Source: Thermohalobaculum sp039821125
GTDB lineage: Bacteria > Pseudomonadota > Alphaproteobacteria > Rhodobacterales > Rhodobacteraceae
NCBI GenBank assembly: GCA_039821125.1
Contig: JBCBOR010000006.1
Location: 1 to 64,000, forward strand
Direction: 5' to 3'
Length of the DNA stretch: 64,000 nt
The notes beneath the pieces were generated by a model that was not told the DNA's origin, ran no database searches, and worked only from the letters and a program-made list of their open reading frames with translations. The position numbers and the translations under genes are program-made. Below, in pieces: positions 51,919 through 60,491 of the stretch (position 1 is the stretch's first letter; the number at the start of each line of letters is the position of its first letter).

Positions 51919-52917
51919 TTACTTGACTTCAGACAGGTAGCGCTCGCCAAAGCCCTTCTGGACCTGCTCCATCTTTGCATAATCCACAGGGGTTGCGCGG
52001 GCATAGTCCTCGGCAGGCAGGAAGCGCGATGCGACCTCTTCTGGAAGATCGATCGGGCGGGCCGGACGCAGATAGGCGTTGGTCCAGATCGCCTGGCCTT
52101 TGTCAGACATGATGAAGTCCAGCATCTTCTTGCCGAGTTCCGGGTTCGGTCCGCCGTTCACCAGGCTCATGACGTAGGGCACGACGACCGAGCCTTCGCA
52201 GGGCAGCACGAACTCGAAATTGCCGTCTTCGGTGTACTTCCCGCGATAGGCGTTGAAGTCGTAGTCGAACAGGATCGGGATCTCGCCCGAGACGACGCGC
52301 GCATAGGATGTCTGTTTCGGCACGATCGGATCGTTCTCGCCCAGCTTGTTGAAATAGTCGATGGCGGCATCGAAATTGTCGAGGCTGCCGCCGAAGGTAC
52401 GGTTCACAGCCACAGCCCCGGCATAGCCGACAAAGGCCGACGATGGGTCGAGATAGCCGACCATTCCGGCGTATTCGGGCTTGTGCAGGTCGGCCCAGCA
52501 TTGCGGCACCGGCGCACCGCCCAGAGCGTCGACATTGACGAACAGGCCCAGCGTGCCCTGGTGAATGGTGAACCATTTGCCGTCCGGGTCCTTCAGCCCG
52601 TCGGCGACATCATCGAAGCCCTTGGGCTTGTAGGCGGTCGCCACGCCCTCGTTCCCGGCCTTGATGCCGAAGGTCACACCGTAATAGGCGATGTCGGCGA
52701 CGGGGGCATCTTTCTCGGCCAGCAACTGGCTGAGTGTCTGGCCCGAGTTCTTGTTGTCGTGCGGCATCTTGATGCCCAGCTCGGTCTCGATGGCCTTCAG
52801 CATCGATGCCCAGTCAGCCCACTGGGGCGGACAATTGTAGCAGACCGCGTCATCGGCTTGCGCCATGGGCGCCGCGATAACGGTTGCGGCGAAAGCCGCT
52901 GCAAGAATACGTTTCAT
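51919..52917 (-). CDS. ABC substrate-binding protein, Fe3+/AfuA/2-AEP-type family
   Basis: A 332-residue binding protein. ATG 52917 starts a clear signal peptide (cleavage near PMAQA-DD, residue 22). The mature protein begins DDAVCYNCPPQW, with two cysteines that may form a disulfide, and has the two-lobed layout of the FbpA/AfuA/PhnS group, without the tyrosine pair expected for a ferric-iron binder. AfuABC of this superfamily imports hexose phosphates. With a phosphatase gene in the same operon and Ugp genes beyond, an organophosphate ligand is favoured; iron or polyamine remain possible. Confidence 0.85.
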   Translation of the reverse strand: MKRILAAAFAATVIAAPMAQADDAVCYNCPPQWADWASMLKAIETELGIKMPHDNKNSGQTLSQLLAEKDAPVADIAYYGVTFGIKAGNEGVATAYKPKGFDDVADGLKDPDGKWFTIHQGTLGLFVNVDALGGAPVPQCWADLHKPEYAGMVGYLDPSSAFVGYAGAVAVNRTFGGSLDNFDAAIDYFNKLGENDPIVPKQTSYARVVSGEIPILFDYDFNAYRGKYTEDGNFEFVLPCEGSVVVPYVMSLVNGGPNPELGKKMLDFIMSDKGQAIWTNAYLRPARPIDLPEEVASRFLPAEDYARATPVDYAKMEQVQKGFGERYLSEVK

Positions 52918-53255
52918 CACTCGTTCTCCTGATTTGCCGTGAGACGTGGGTCGGTGGGAATGGGCGCCGGATTGAAAGTTGCCGCTTTCGACCCGGCGAC
53001 TCCGATGCCAGGGGCTAACGGCGGCCCTGGCGTCGAAGCTGTGCAGAGGGTCCCATGTGCTGCTGGACCACTCAGACTGCTGCTGATCCTTGCATGGTCG
53101 CGCGCGGTTGGGTCGCACGGAGAGTTCTGTGCCGCATGGGTGTGCCTTCATCGGAGCAGATTTACGTTTTGTGATCCTTCCATGATTGACCGGGTTCAAT
53201 CACGTGAAGGTTTTGTAACCTGCCGGGCCCTTCGTTTGATGACAGTCGCAGGCTG
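52918..53255 (-). other. 338-bp spacer with palindrome
   Basis: No gene. It must hold the promoter for the minus-strand importer-phosphatase operon. The clearest element is TGATTGA-CCGGGT-TCAATCA (53183-53202), a perfect 7-bp inverted repeat with 6-bp spacer, 266 bp before the binding-protein ATG and close to the 3' end of the isomerase gene. CTGTCAT (minus strand, 53243-53237 region) resembles a half Pho box but has no good partner. The rest shows nothing recognisable. Confidence 0.45.
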
Positions 53256-54077
53256 TTACTGCGCCAGTCCCAAACCTTCCAGATACGCCATCGAGGCTGG
53301 AACGCCCGCTTTGTCGTAGAGTTCCAGAACCAGGTGCGGGGTCTCTTCCAGTGCCGCAATGGCCCGAAACACGGCAGGCCAACGGATCGTCCCCTCGCCG
53401 ATGTTCCAGTGCCGATCGGCATACCCGTCGGCGTCCTGCAGGTGCACATGAGCCAGCCGCGCGCCTGCAATCCGGATGAAGTAATCCACCGGTTGGGCGC
53501 CTTGCGAGCCATGACCCAAATGCGCGTGGCCAGTGTCGACCGATGCTTTCAAAGCTGGCGAATTGAAATCGTCCAACAGCGCGTTGCGGTCGCGGGCGTC
53601 CTTGTCGGCAATGTTCTCCACCACCAGCACGACGCCTTCGTCTTCGGCTCGCTTGACGACCGCGTCGAGCGTCAGATGCACGTTCTCCAGCAGCCGGTCC
53701 GACCCGTCATCATACATCGGCAGGTTGTTGTAGGACCACGGTGTGTAGGGGGAGTGGATGACCATCTGAACCGCGCCGATATGAGCACAGACATCCAGCC
53801 CCTGCATCATGCGCCGCGTCACGATCTCCCGGATTACCGGGTCCATGCTGTCGATCGTAAAGCCCCAGAACGGTCCGTGAATGCCGAGCCGCCCGTTGTG
53901 TCCGTCAAGCACCTGCTTGGCCTCGTCCGCCAAGGTACGCCAGTCACCATCCAGAACGTCCGCCATGTGAAAGCTTTGCAGTTCGACGTCGCGATCCTTC
54001 TCGAAGATCCAGTCGCGATAGTGTTGCAACCAGTTCACAGGCAGGGCGGCACCAATCGTCAGCGGCAGGTCGGCCAT
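53256..54077 (-). CDS. Sugar phosphate isomerase/epimerase-like TIM barrel protein
   Basis: A 273-residue xylose-isomerase-like TIM barrel starting at ATG 54077 (GGAG upstream; a GTG one codon earlier is possible). Likely metal ligands in order: Glu in VVLVVENIAD, Asp/His in ASVDTGHAHLGHG, His in LAHVHLQDADGYADRH and Glu in HLVLELYDKAG. It is unrelated in detail to the one at 38150. It lies between the putative organophosphate importer and the ugp operon and has its own Pho-box-like site, so it may process a sugar or polyol released from an imported phosphate ester. Confidence 0.82.
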   Translation of the reverse strand: MADLPLTIGAALPVNWLQHYRDWIFEKDRDVELQSFHMADVLDGDWRTLADEAKQVLDGHNGRLGIHGPFWGFTIDSMDPVIREIVTRRMMQGLDVCAHIGAVQMVIHSPYTPWSYNNLPMYDDGSDRLLENVHLTLDAVVKRAEDEGVVLVVENIADKDARDRNALLDDFNSPALKASVDTGHAHLGHGSQGAQPVDYFIRIAGARLAHVHLQDADGYADRHWNIGEGTIRWPAVFRAIAALEETPHLVLELYDKAGVPASMAYLEGLGLAQ

Positions 54078-54143
54078 CACAAGTCTCCGTCTTTCGTATG
54101 TCCGCGTTCTAGAGGGCGCGCGTTATCACCGCGCGACAGTTCG

Positions 54144-54161
54144 ATTGCAGTCTGGTGACAC
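54144..54161 (-). promoter_or_regulatory. Pho-box-like site upstream of isomerase gene
   Basis: On the minus strand GTGTCAC-CAGA-CTGCAAT matches the PhoB box CTGTCAT-N4-CTGTCAT at 6 and 5 of 7 positions per half (counting C or T at the last base), with exact 11-bp periodicity. It is 67 bp upstream of the ATG at 54077. Confidence 0.35.
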
Positions 54162-54494
54162 CTGCCAGGCCAGGTTGCCGCGATCCGCCACGCTCCGCGC
54201 CGGTCGCAAGTCTTGGAACGCATGCCTTTTGTGGGGCGCGAAACTTCAAGCACACCACAGCGTATATCTCGCCAAGGCCTGGCGCGTCGCACGAGGCACC
54301 CGTTCTTTTGCATGCGCAGATGCGCGGATCCTGTTGGAAAAATTCGGATGCCGGACCTTGTCACATGGCGCCGCTTTGCGTAGGGGTCGCCGCCCTCGTG
54401 ATCGAACGGGCCGTGTACTTTGCAACGAACGGTTCTTTGCTTTTGTCCGCCACCCAAACCTTCGGCTGGTTGCGAACGGCTGCTCAACCCTAGG

Positions 54495-54512
54495 CTGTCA
54501 CGTAAGTTCCAC
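54495..54512 (+). promoter_or_regulatory. Pho-box-like site upstream of ugpB
   Basis: CTGTCAC-GTAA-GTTCCAC has a perfect first PhoB half-site (CTGTCAC) and a 4-of-7 second half in the correct 11-bp register, ending 70 bp before the ugpB ATG. Ugp operons are classical members of the Pho regulon, which raises the prior. Confidence 0.4.
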
Positions 54513-54582
54513 ATGACCGTCGCCATCCGATCATCTTGGAGACGCACACTCCGTCTGTTTAAACATGCAGGGAGACGGTTCC

Positions 54583-55881
54583 ATGAAACTCGTCAGAATT
54601 CTCGCCGCTGCGGCCGTCGCTCTCAGCGCGGCGCCGGCTTTTGCGACAACCGAAATCCAATGGTGGCACGCGTTCTCGCCCGACGGCAAGCTGGGGCAGA
54701 CGCTGGTGCGCTACACCGAAGAGTTCAATGCCAGCCAGTCCGACTACAAGATCGTGCCGGTTCACAAGGGTTCGTACTACGAGACGCTGAACTCGGCGAT
54801 CGCCGCGTACCGCGCCAAGAAGAATCCGGCCATCGTGCAGGTTGTGGGCCGCGGTGCCGCCACGATGATTCAATCGGGCGCCGTCTACCCGGTGCACCAG
54901 TTGATGAAGGACGCAGGTCAGGACGTGAACTGGGACCGGTTCATCGCGCCCGTGCTTGCCGCGTTCTCGGACGAGAACGGCCCAGCCGCCATGCCGTTCA
55001 ACACGTCGACCCCGATCATGTGGTACAATGTCGACGCTTTGAAAAAGGCAGGCATCGAGGGCGCGCCCAAGACCTGGGACGAACTGGGTGAAGCAGGCCG
55101 CAAGCTGAAAGCCGCAGGCTATGAATGCGGCATCACCTCGGCCTGGCAGATCTGGGTTCACCGCGACAACTACTCGTTCGCCGAAAACCAGCCGATCGCC
55201 ACAAAAGGCAACGGCATGGACGGGCTGGACGCCGAGTACGTCTTCAACTCGACCAAGTTCGTGAACCACGTCCAGCGCATCCAGGATTGGGTCAAGGAAG
55301 GCATCTACACCTATACGGGCCGCACCTGGCAGGGCGGGCACGAGGCGTTCTATGCCGAGAAATGCCCGATCTTTCTGGAAAGCTCGGCCGGATATGGCGG
55401 GATTTCGCGCAACGCCAAGTTCCAGTTCGCGGCTGACTTCCTGCCGCTCGAGGCCGAGACGGCCGAGCCGAAGAACCAGTTCCTGGGCGGTGCTGCACTT
55501 TGGGTAATGCAGGGCCGTCCTGACGAGGAATACAAAGGCGCTGCCGCATTCTTCGCCTTCCTGGCCTCGCCCGAGATGCAATTGGACTGGCACGTAACCG
55601 GTTACGTGCCGATCACGCTGGATGCCTATGACCTCGCCAAGGCCGAAGGCTACTACAATGACTACCCGCACCAGGAGATCGCGATCAAGGCCCTGTCGCG
55701 TACCCCGCCGACCGAGCACACCCGCGGCATGCGCCTCGGCTTCGGGGTGCAGAACACCGAGATCCTGAACGAGGAACTCGAGAAGGTCTGGGCGCTGGAA
55801 AAATCGGCGCAGGAAGCTCTGGACGACGCGGTCAAGCGCGCCAACCAGAACCTGCGCCGCTTCGAGCGCACTGCGCAATAG
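54583..55881 (+). CDS. ugpB: Glycerol-3-phosphate ABC substrate-binding protein UgpB
   Basis: A 432-residue binding protein; ATG 54583 follows AGGGAGA, and the signal peptide ends near APAFA-TT (residue 21). The mature start TTEIQWWHAFSPDGKLGQ, the segment FNASQSDYKIVPVHKGSYYE and GAVYPVHQLM are characteristic of UgpB. Together with ugpA, ugpE and ugpC downstream the assignment is firm. It binds sn-glycerol-3-phosphate and glycerophosphodiesters in the periplasm. A stem-loop follows the stop. Confidence 0.94.
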   Translation: MKLVRILAAAAVALSAAPAFATTEIQWWHAFSPDGKLGQTLVRYTEEFNASQSDYKIVPVHKGSYYETLNSAIAAYRAKKNPAIVQVVGRGAATMIQSGAVYPVHQLMKDAGQDVNWDRFIAPVLAAFSDENGPAAMPFNTSTPIMWYNVDALKKAGIEGAPKTWDELGEAGRKLKAAGYECGITSAWQIWVHRDNYSFAENQPIATKGNGMDGLDAEYVFNSTKFVNHVQRIQDWVKEGIYTYTGRTWQGGHEAFYAEKCPIFLESSAGYGGISRNAKFQFAADFLPLEAETAEPKNQFLGGAALWVMQGRPDEEYKGAAAFFAFLASPEMQLDWHVTGYVPITLDAYDLAKAEGYYNDYPHQEIAIKALSRTPPTEHTRGMRLGFGVQNTEILNEELEKVWALEKSAQEALDDAVKRANQNLRRFERTAQ

Positions 55882-55890
55882 CCGGGCACC

Positions 55891-55910
55891 GGGGGGCGTT
55901 CGCGCCCCCC
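55891..55910 (+). promoter_or_regulatory. Stem-loop after ugpB
   Basis: GGGGGGCG (55891-55898) and CGCCCCCC (55903-55910) form a perfect 8-bp stem closed by a stable TTCG tetraloop, 10 nt before the ugpA ATG. There is no T-run. It probably protects ugpB mRNA or attenuates readthrough, and it occupies the ugpA ribosome-binding region. Confidence 0.65.
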
Positions 55911-55920
55911 ACCGCATCCC

Positions 55921-56805
55921 ATGCACAAGCGTGCCTTCTTCCGGTCGAAGTCCCTGCCTTATCTGCTGCTGCTGCCGCAGATGCTGGTGTTGGCCGTATT
56001 CTTCTTCTGGCCCGCGGGTCTGGCGATCTGGCAGAGCCTGTATCTTGCCGACCCGTTCGGCTTCAACTCGATCTTCGTCGGCCTCGAGAACTTCCAGATG
56101 CTGTTCGACAGCCCGGAATACTGGGCCTCGGTGCGTGTGACCTTCATCTTCTCGGCCCTGACAACGGCGCTGGCCATGGGGATCGGATTGCTGCTGGCCG
56201 TCTTCGCCGACCGGGCCATGCGGGGCGTGCTGATCTTCAAGTCGGCCGCGATCTGGCCCTATGCCGTGGCCCCTGCTGTGGCGGGTGCCCTCTGGATCTT
56301 CCTCTTTCACCCGGTGTTCGGCTCGGTCGCAGGGTTCCTGAAGGCCATCGGCGTGCCCTGGAACCCGCTACTCAACGGCAATCATGCCATGACACTGGTC
56401 GTGATCGCGGGAGCATGGAAGCAGATCTCCTACAATTTCGTGTTCTTTCTCGCCGGGCTTCAAGCCATCCCGAAATCGCTGATCGAGGCGGCGGCCATCG
56501 ATGGCGCGGGCCCGGCAAGGCGTCTCTGGCGCGTGATCCTGCCGCTGATGTCTCCGACGATCTTTTTCCTGATCGTGGTCAACACCGTCTATGCGTTCTT
56601 CGACACATTCGGGATCATCCATGCCGTGACCGGAGGCGGCCCGGCGGGCGCGACCAATATCCTGGTCTTCAAGGTCTACACGGACGGGTTCGAGAACCAG
56701 GACATCGGCTCGTCCGCCGCGCAGTCCGTGGTCCTGATGGCCATCGTCATTGCACTGACCGTCTTCCAGTTCCGCTATGTTGAACGCAGGGTGAGCTACG
56801 CATGA
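55921..56805 (+). CDS. ugpA: Glycerol-3-phosphate ABC permease UgpA
   Basis: A 294-residue permease with six helices, starting MHKRAFFRSKSLPYLLLLPQ, with GLENFQMLFDSPEYW after the first helix and the EAA loop EAAAIDGAGPARRLWRVILPLM near residues 190-211. It matches UgpA in order and length. Its stop overlaps the ugpE start (ATGA). Confidence 0.94.
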   Translation: MHKRAFFRSKSLPYLLLLPQMLVLAVFFFWPAGLAIWQSLYLADPFGFNSIFVGLENFQMLFDSPEYWASVRVTFIFSALTTALAMGIGLLLAVFADRAMRGVLIFKSAAIWPYAVAPAVAGALWIFLFHPVFGSVAGFLKAIGVPWNPLLNGNHAMTLVVIAGAWKQISYNFVFFLAGLQAIPKSLIEAAAIDGAGPARRLWRVILPLMSPTIFFLIVVNTVYAFFDTFGIIHAVTGGGPAGATNILVFKVYTDGFENQDIGSSAAQSVVLMAIVIALTVFQFRYVERRVSYA

Positions 56806-57752
56806 GCGCCGAGATTGCCATCGAGGCCCCCGCCGAGCGGCCAACCCGCGCAACGCGCGAAAGGGTCGGCATGGTCGAGCACGCGGTTTGGTTCGACCGG
56901 CTGGCCTATGCGGTACTGATCGTCGGGTCGGTGATCATCTGCCTGCCGATCATCTATGCCATCGTTGTCGCCTCTATGCCCGACGGGCGCGAGTCCGAGG
57001 CGGTGTGGCTGATCCCCGGCACAGCCCTGTTCGACAACCTCGCGACCGCCTGGAACAAGGAGCTTCTGGGCCGTCAACTGCTGAACTCGTTCATCATGGC
57101 CGTGGGCATCACGGCAGGGAAGATCCTGATCTCGCTGCTCAGCGCCTTTGCCATCGTCTACTTCCGGTTCCCGTTCCGGATGGGATTCTTCTGGCTGATC
57201 TTCATCACGCTGATGCTGCCGGTCGAGGTGCGGATCATGCCGACCTATGAGGTCGTGGCAAACGCTTTCCTGCCACTGAATGCGATCCTTGGCCTGATCG
57301 GGTTGGAACTGGCGTTGGAGTGGTCGCTGCTGGACAGCTACACAGGCCTGATCCTGCCGCTTATCGCGTCTGCCACCGCGACCTTCCTCTACCGCCAGTT
57401 CTTCCTGACCGTGCCCGAGGAACTTTGCGAGGCCGCCCGCATCGACGGCGCAGGCCCCATCACCTTCTTCCGCCGGATCCTGATGCCAATGTCGATCACG
57501 ACAACGGCGGCCCTGTCCGTGATCTTGTTCATCTTTGGCTGGAACCAATACCTGTGGCCGCTGCTGGTGACGACGGATCAGGATCTGACCACGATCGTCA
57601 TCGGCGTCGCACGGACCTTGCCCACCGAGGATGCGGACGCCCAGTGGAACCTGACCATGGCCACTGCCTTGATCGCGACCCTGCCACCGGTGGCGGTTGT
57701 GCTGATCCTGCAGCGCTGGTTCGTGCGTGGCCTGATCGAAAGCGAGAAATAA
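56802..57752 (+). CDS. ugpE: Glycerol-3-phosphate ABC permease UgpE
   Basis: A 316-residue permease with six helices and the EAA loop EAARIDGAGPITFFRRILMPMS near residues 208-229. Compared with classical UgpE (about 281 residues) it carries a longer hydrophilic N-terminus of about 35 residues (MSAEIAIEAPAERPTRATR...), which may include extra residues before the true functional start. Confidence 0.93.
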   Translation: MSAEIAIEAPAERPTRATRERVGMVEHAVWFDRLAYAVLIVGSVIICLPIIYAIVVASMPDGRESEAVWLIPGTALFDNLATAWNKELLGRQLLNSFIMAVGITAGKILISLLSAFAIVYFRFPFRMGFFWLIFITLMLPVEVRIMPTYEVVANAFLPLNAILGLIGLELALEWSLLDSYTGLILPLIASATATFLYRQFFLTVPEELCEAARIDGAGPITFFRRILMPMSITTTAALSVILFIFGWNQYLWPLLVTTDQDLTTIVIGVARTLPTEDADAQWNLTMATALIATLPPVAVVLILQRWFVRGLIESEK

Positions 57753-57753
57753 C

Positions 57754-58815
57754 ATGGCAGAGCTGACGACCCGCGGTTTGAAGAAACGGTTCGGGACTAC
57801 GGACGTTTTGCACGGCATTGATGTCACGATTCCGGACCAAACCTTCTGTGTCGTTGTCGGCCCATCGGGATGCGGCAAGTCCACGTTTTTGCGCTGTGTC
57901 GCGGGGCTGGAACATGCCAGTGAGGGCGAGATCCGCATTGGTGGACGGCTGGTCAACGAGGTCGAGCCCAAGGACCGCGACATAGCGATGGTGTTCCAGA
58001 ACTATGCGCTCTACCCGCATATGACGGTCGCCCAGAACATGGCCTTCGGGCTGGAGTTGCGCGGCATGTCCAAGGCCGAACGCCGCGTCAAAGTGGAAGA
58101 GGCCGCGGGGATCCTGCAACTGGACGGCCTGCTGGATCGCAAGCCTCGGCAGTTGTCCGGCGGCCAAAGGCAGCGTGTTGCCATGGGACGGGCCATCGTC
58201 CGTGACCCTGCCCTGTTCCTGTTCGACGAGCCGCTCTCCAACCTGGACGCCAAGCTGCGCGTCGAGATGCGGCTGGAGATCAAGCGCCTGCATCGCGAAC
58301 TCGGTGCGACCAGCCTGTACGTCACCCACGACCAGATCGAGGCGATGACCATGGGCGATCTGTTGATCGTCCTGAATGAGGGAAGAGTCGAACAGATCGG
58401 CCCGCCCCTTGATGTTTACGAAAGGCCAAACAGCACATTTGTTGCGAGCTTCATCGGCTCGCCTCCGATGAACTTCATCCCGGCTGAGCTTCGTGGCGGC
58501 ATGCTTCACATCGGTGAGCACGCGATATCGACCCAGATGGCGAAAGATGGCCCGGTCAAGGTTGGCATCCGCCCGGAACATCTCAGTGTGTCGTCCGGGT
58601 CGTCCGGTCTGCCTGTCACGATCGACGATATCGAGCCACAGGGCGCGGAAACGCTGCTCTATTCCCGGTTCCAGGAAACCAGCATCGTCATTCGGCAGCC
58701 GGGTAAGGTTCACCACGACGGGAGCACGGGTGCGTTGAGCATGGATCCGGCTCACCTCCACCTGTTCGATGCACGATCGGGCAGGCGCTTGGAAACCGCG
58801 CTCGCCCACAGCTAA
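57754..58815 (+). CDS. ugpC: Glycerol-3-phosphate ABC ATPase UgpC
   Basis: A 353-residue ATPase with Walker A GPSGCGKST (about residues 37-45), VFQNYALYPHMTV, signature LSGGQRQRVAMGRAIV, Walker B LFLFDEPLSNLD, switch YVTHDQIEAM, then GPPLDVYERPNSTFVASFIGSPPMN and a TOBE domain, as in UgpC/MalK. It starts one base after ugpE stops and is the last gene of the operon, ahead of a strong terminator. Confidence 0.95.
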   Translation: MAELTTRGLKKRFGTTDVLHGIDVTIPDQTFCVVVGPSGCGKSTFLRCVAGLEHASEGEIRIGGRLVNEVEPKDRDIAMVFQNYALYPHMTVAQNMAFGLELRGMSKAERRVKVEEAAGILQLDGLLDRKPRQLSGGQRQRVAMGRAIVRDPALFLFDEPLSNLDAKLRVEMRLEIKRLHRELGATSLYVTHDQIEAMTMGDLLIVLNEGRVEQIGPPLDVYERPNSTFVASFIGSPPMNFIPAELRGGMLHIGEHAISTQMAKDGPVKVGIRPEHLSVSSGSSGLPVTIDDIEPQGAETLLYSRFQETSIVIRQPGKVHHDGSTGALSMDPAHLHLFDARSGRRLETALAHS

Positions 58816-58837
58816 GCACCCACACGTGCCGTGCGCA

Positions 58838-58859
58838 TCTGCGTAGCAGAAGATTTTTT
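58838..58859 (+). terminator. Rho-independent terminator of ugp operon
   Basis: TCTGC (58838-58842), loop GTA, GCAGA (58846-58850), then AGA and six T (58854-58859), 23 bp after the ugpC stop. Confidence 0.75.
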
Positions 58860-58968
58860 GCCGCGACCCATGTCTCGAGACCGCAGGGCCTCGGCCGCCC
58901 CGCCGGAGGTCTTGTGCTGTTCAAAACGGCCCGGGTGCCAATCGCGCCGCAGACCTTACCCTGCCATC

Positions 58969-59364
58969 CTAGGGCTGTTCATCGATCTCGATTTCGAACT
59001 GATCCGCGACTGTCGGATGTATGACCCCGGCATGCACGGTCAAAAGGATCAGCTCTGCATCCAGGGTATCGCCGGCGGCTATGGCCGCCTCTGTCCGCCG
59101 CGCAGTGTTTTCGGCCGCATCAAGGGAGTTGCTGGCCGTGAACTGATCCGGTCCAAGGATCGAATAGCTCAACAGTTCTGCGGCCTTCTTGTAGTCTGCA
59201 TCGGCAAGCACGTACCCTGCCTCCGATGCTTTCTGCAGGAGCCTTATGGTTGCGAGCTTTACGGCTTCAGGAACAAGTCGCGGATGCAAGTCAAACTCAC
59301 GCAGCGCCTGATCTATCGCCTTGAGGCCCTCTGCACGGCCGAACAATCCGAACAGTCCAAGCAT
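58969..59364 (-). CDS. Hypothetical protein, all-alpha
   Basis: A 131-residue soluble protein starting MLGLFGLFGRAEGLK at ATG 59364 (AGGCAGGT upstream). No family is recognised. It is rich in helix-forming residues (LIRLLQKASEAGY..., ALREFDLHPRL, ADADYKKAAELLSYSILG), has one short glycine-rich N-terminal turn and an acidic C-terminus (FEIEIDEQP), with no signal or membrane segment. It follows the TauD/TfdA gene by 44 bp, probably in the same minus-strand unit. Codon use looks like its neighbours, so it is probably real. Confidence 0.65.
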   Translation of the reverse strand: MLGLFGLFGRAEGLKAIDQALREFDLHPRLVPEAVKLATIRLLQKASEAGYVLADADYKKAAELLSYSILGPDQFTASNSLDAAENTARRTEAAIAAGDTLDAELILLTVHAGVIHPTVADQFEIEIDEQP

Positions 59365-59408
59365 TTCAGACCTGCCTCAACGTTCGATCACACCGCTTGT
59401 GCTGGCAA

Positions 59409-60362
59409 TCAAAAGCCATTGCGGCCAGGAAATCCAGCGGGTTGCTTGCGGGCGTTCGGCATCTTCAGCCAAAGCCGGAGGAGTTTGCGCCGTTTATGCT
59501 GCTCGTCGAAATCCTCGAAGCTGGTTCGCGAATGCAGAACAAGGTGATTGTTGGCCAGCTGGATGTCACCCGGTTCCAGCATCATGTCTAGCCGAAGCTC
59601 CGGCATCTGGATGATGCTGTCGAGAATGTCCAGCGCCTCTGTCTCGACATCTGAAAGGGGATGCTCCCGCACGTCGTGCCCAAGCTCGATATACTGTCGC
59701 AGATAGCGGAAGTTCAGCTTCCCCTCGTGCATTGCAAAGAGCGATGTCGCGCTCGGCAGATCCTCTCCCAGGTGGGCATAATACCATTGCTTGTAGAACA
59801 GACCGAGATACTCGGGAAATCGGCTCAGCAGTTCGTTGTAGACCGCGTGCACGGAGACGAGGCTGCTCAGCCCGCCGGTCTTTGCCTTGCGGATGCACAG
59901 CAGTCCGACAACATCCGAAGGGTCGGTGTGGTAGGGCAGGTACCGGTTCGTCTGGTAGACGCGGGTGTTCTTGTCGTTCGGATCGCCGACGTTCATCACC
60001 TGACCGATCAGATCGCCCTCCGGGTTCTGCCCGACCGGCTGCCCGAGGGTGAGACCGAGCCCGAAATAGATGCTGTTGATGTCGTCGTCAGTGAAGCGAT
60101 CTATCGGCAAGCCGCGGATCAGGACAAATCCTCGTCCGTTCTCGAGTTCTTCGGCAAACGCCGCAAGACGCGGGGCGAGGTGGGGGAGCGGAAAATCGCT
60201 GCGTCCGAACGATGGGAAAGGTCTCGGGCAGGCCTGCTGGATCTGCAGCGCTGTCTCTAGGTCCTCGATATCGCGCTCGGTCAGCCTGTAGATCCAGTGA
60301 TCATCGTTCTGAAAATCCCCGGCCCTCCAGACGGACGGGCCCTGGATCTTCGAGGTTTGCAT
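59409..60362 (-). CDS. TauD/TfdA-family Fe(II)/2-oxoglutarate-type dioxygenase
   Basis: A 317-residue protein with the 2-His-1-carboxylate iron site, His145/Asp147 in YLPYHTDPSD and His277 in NNHLVLHSRT, and Arg296 in RRKLLRLWL for 2-oxoglutarate. HTD plus the large middle insertion fits the TauD/TfdA superfamily. Relatives oxidise taurine, phenoxy acids, gamma-butyrobetaine or trimethyllysine, among others; no choice is possible here. ATG 60362 is preferred to the GTG at 60413, though neither has a strong ribosome site. Upstream by 129 bp is the M20 amidohydrolase on the same strand. Confidence 0.87.
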   Translation of the reverse strand: MQTSKIQGPSVWRAGDFQNDDHWIYRLTERDIEDLETALQIQQACPRPFPSFGRSDFPLPHLAPRLAAFAEELENGRGFVLIRGLPIDRFTDDDINSIYFGLGLTLGQPVGQNPEGDLIGQVMNVGDPNDKNTRVYQTNRYLPYHTDPSDVVGLLCIRKAKTGGLSSLVSVHAVYNELLSRFPEYLGLFYKQWYYAHLGEDLPSATSLFAMHEGKLNFRYLRQYIELGHDVREHPLSDVETEALDILDSIIQMPELRLDMMLEPGDIQLANNHLVLHSRTSFEDFDEQHKRRKLLRLWLKMPNARKQPAGFPGRNGF

Positions 60363-60491
60363 TGTTCCCAAGGGGTCGCCTCCAAGTCCTGAGGATGTGA
60401 AACTCTGGTGCACTGCTGGTGTCAGACTGCCCTATGTCAGAAGCACTTGGCAGAACAGCCCACAAGGTAGCAAAGCGGCTTCGACAACGGG

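Larger units (their letters stand above)
54078..54582. other. 505-bp divergent control region (isomerase / ugp)
   Basis: No convincing gene; short open frames have no ribosome site or similarity. The region separates the minus-strand isomerase gene from the plus-strand ugp operon and carries Pho-box-like sites near both ends (54144-54161 minus, 54495-54512 plus). In between is an AT-richer stretch around 54300-54440 with direct near-repeats GAACGG. It is unusually long for this tightly packed window. Confidence 0.5.

Noticed and set aside
54559..56310. 583-codon minus-strand frame across ugpB and ugpA
   Set aside because: Antisense shadow of two firmly identified genes; no recognisable motif.
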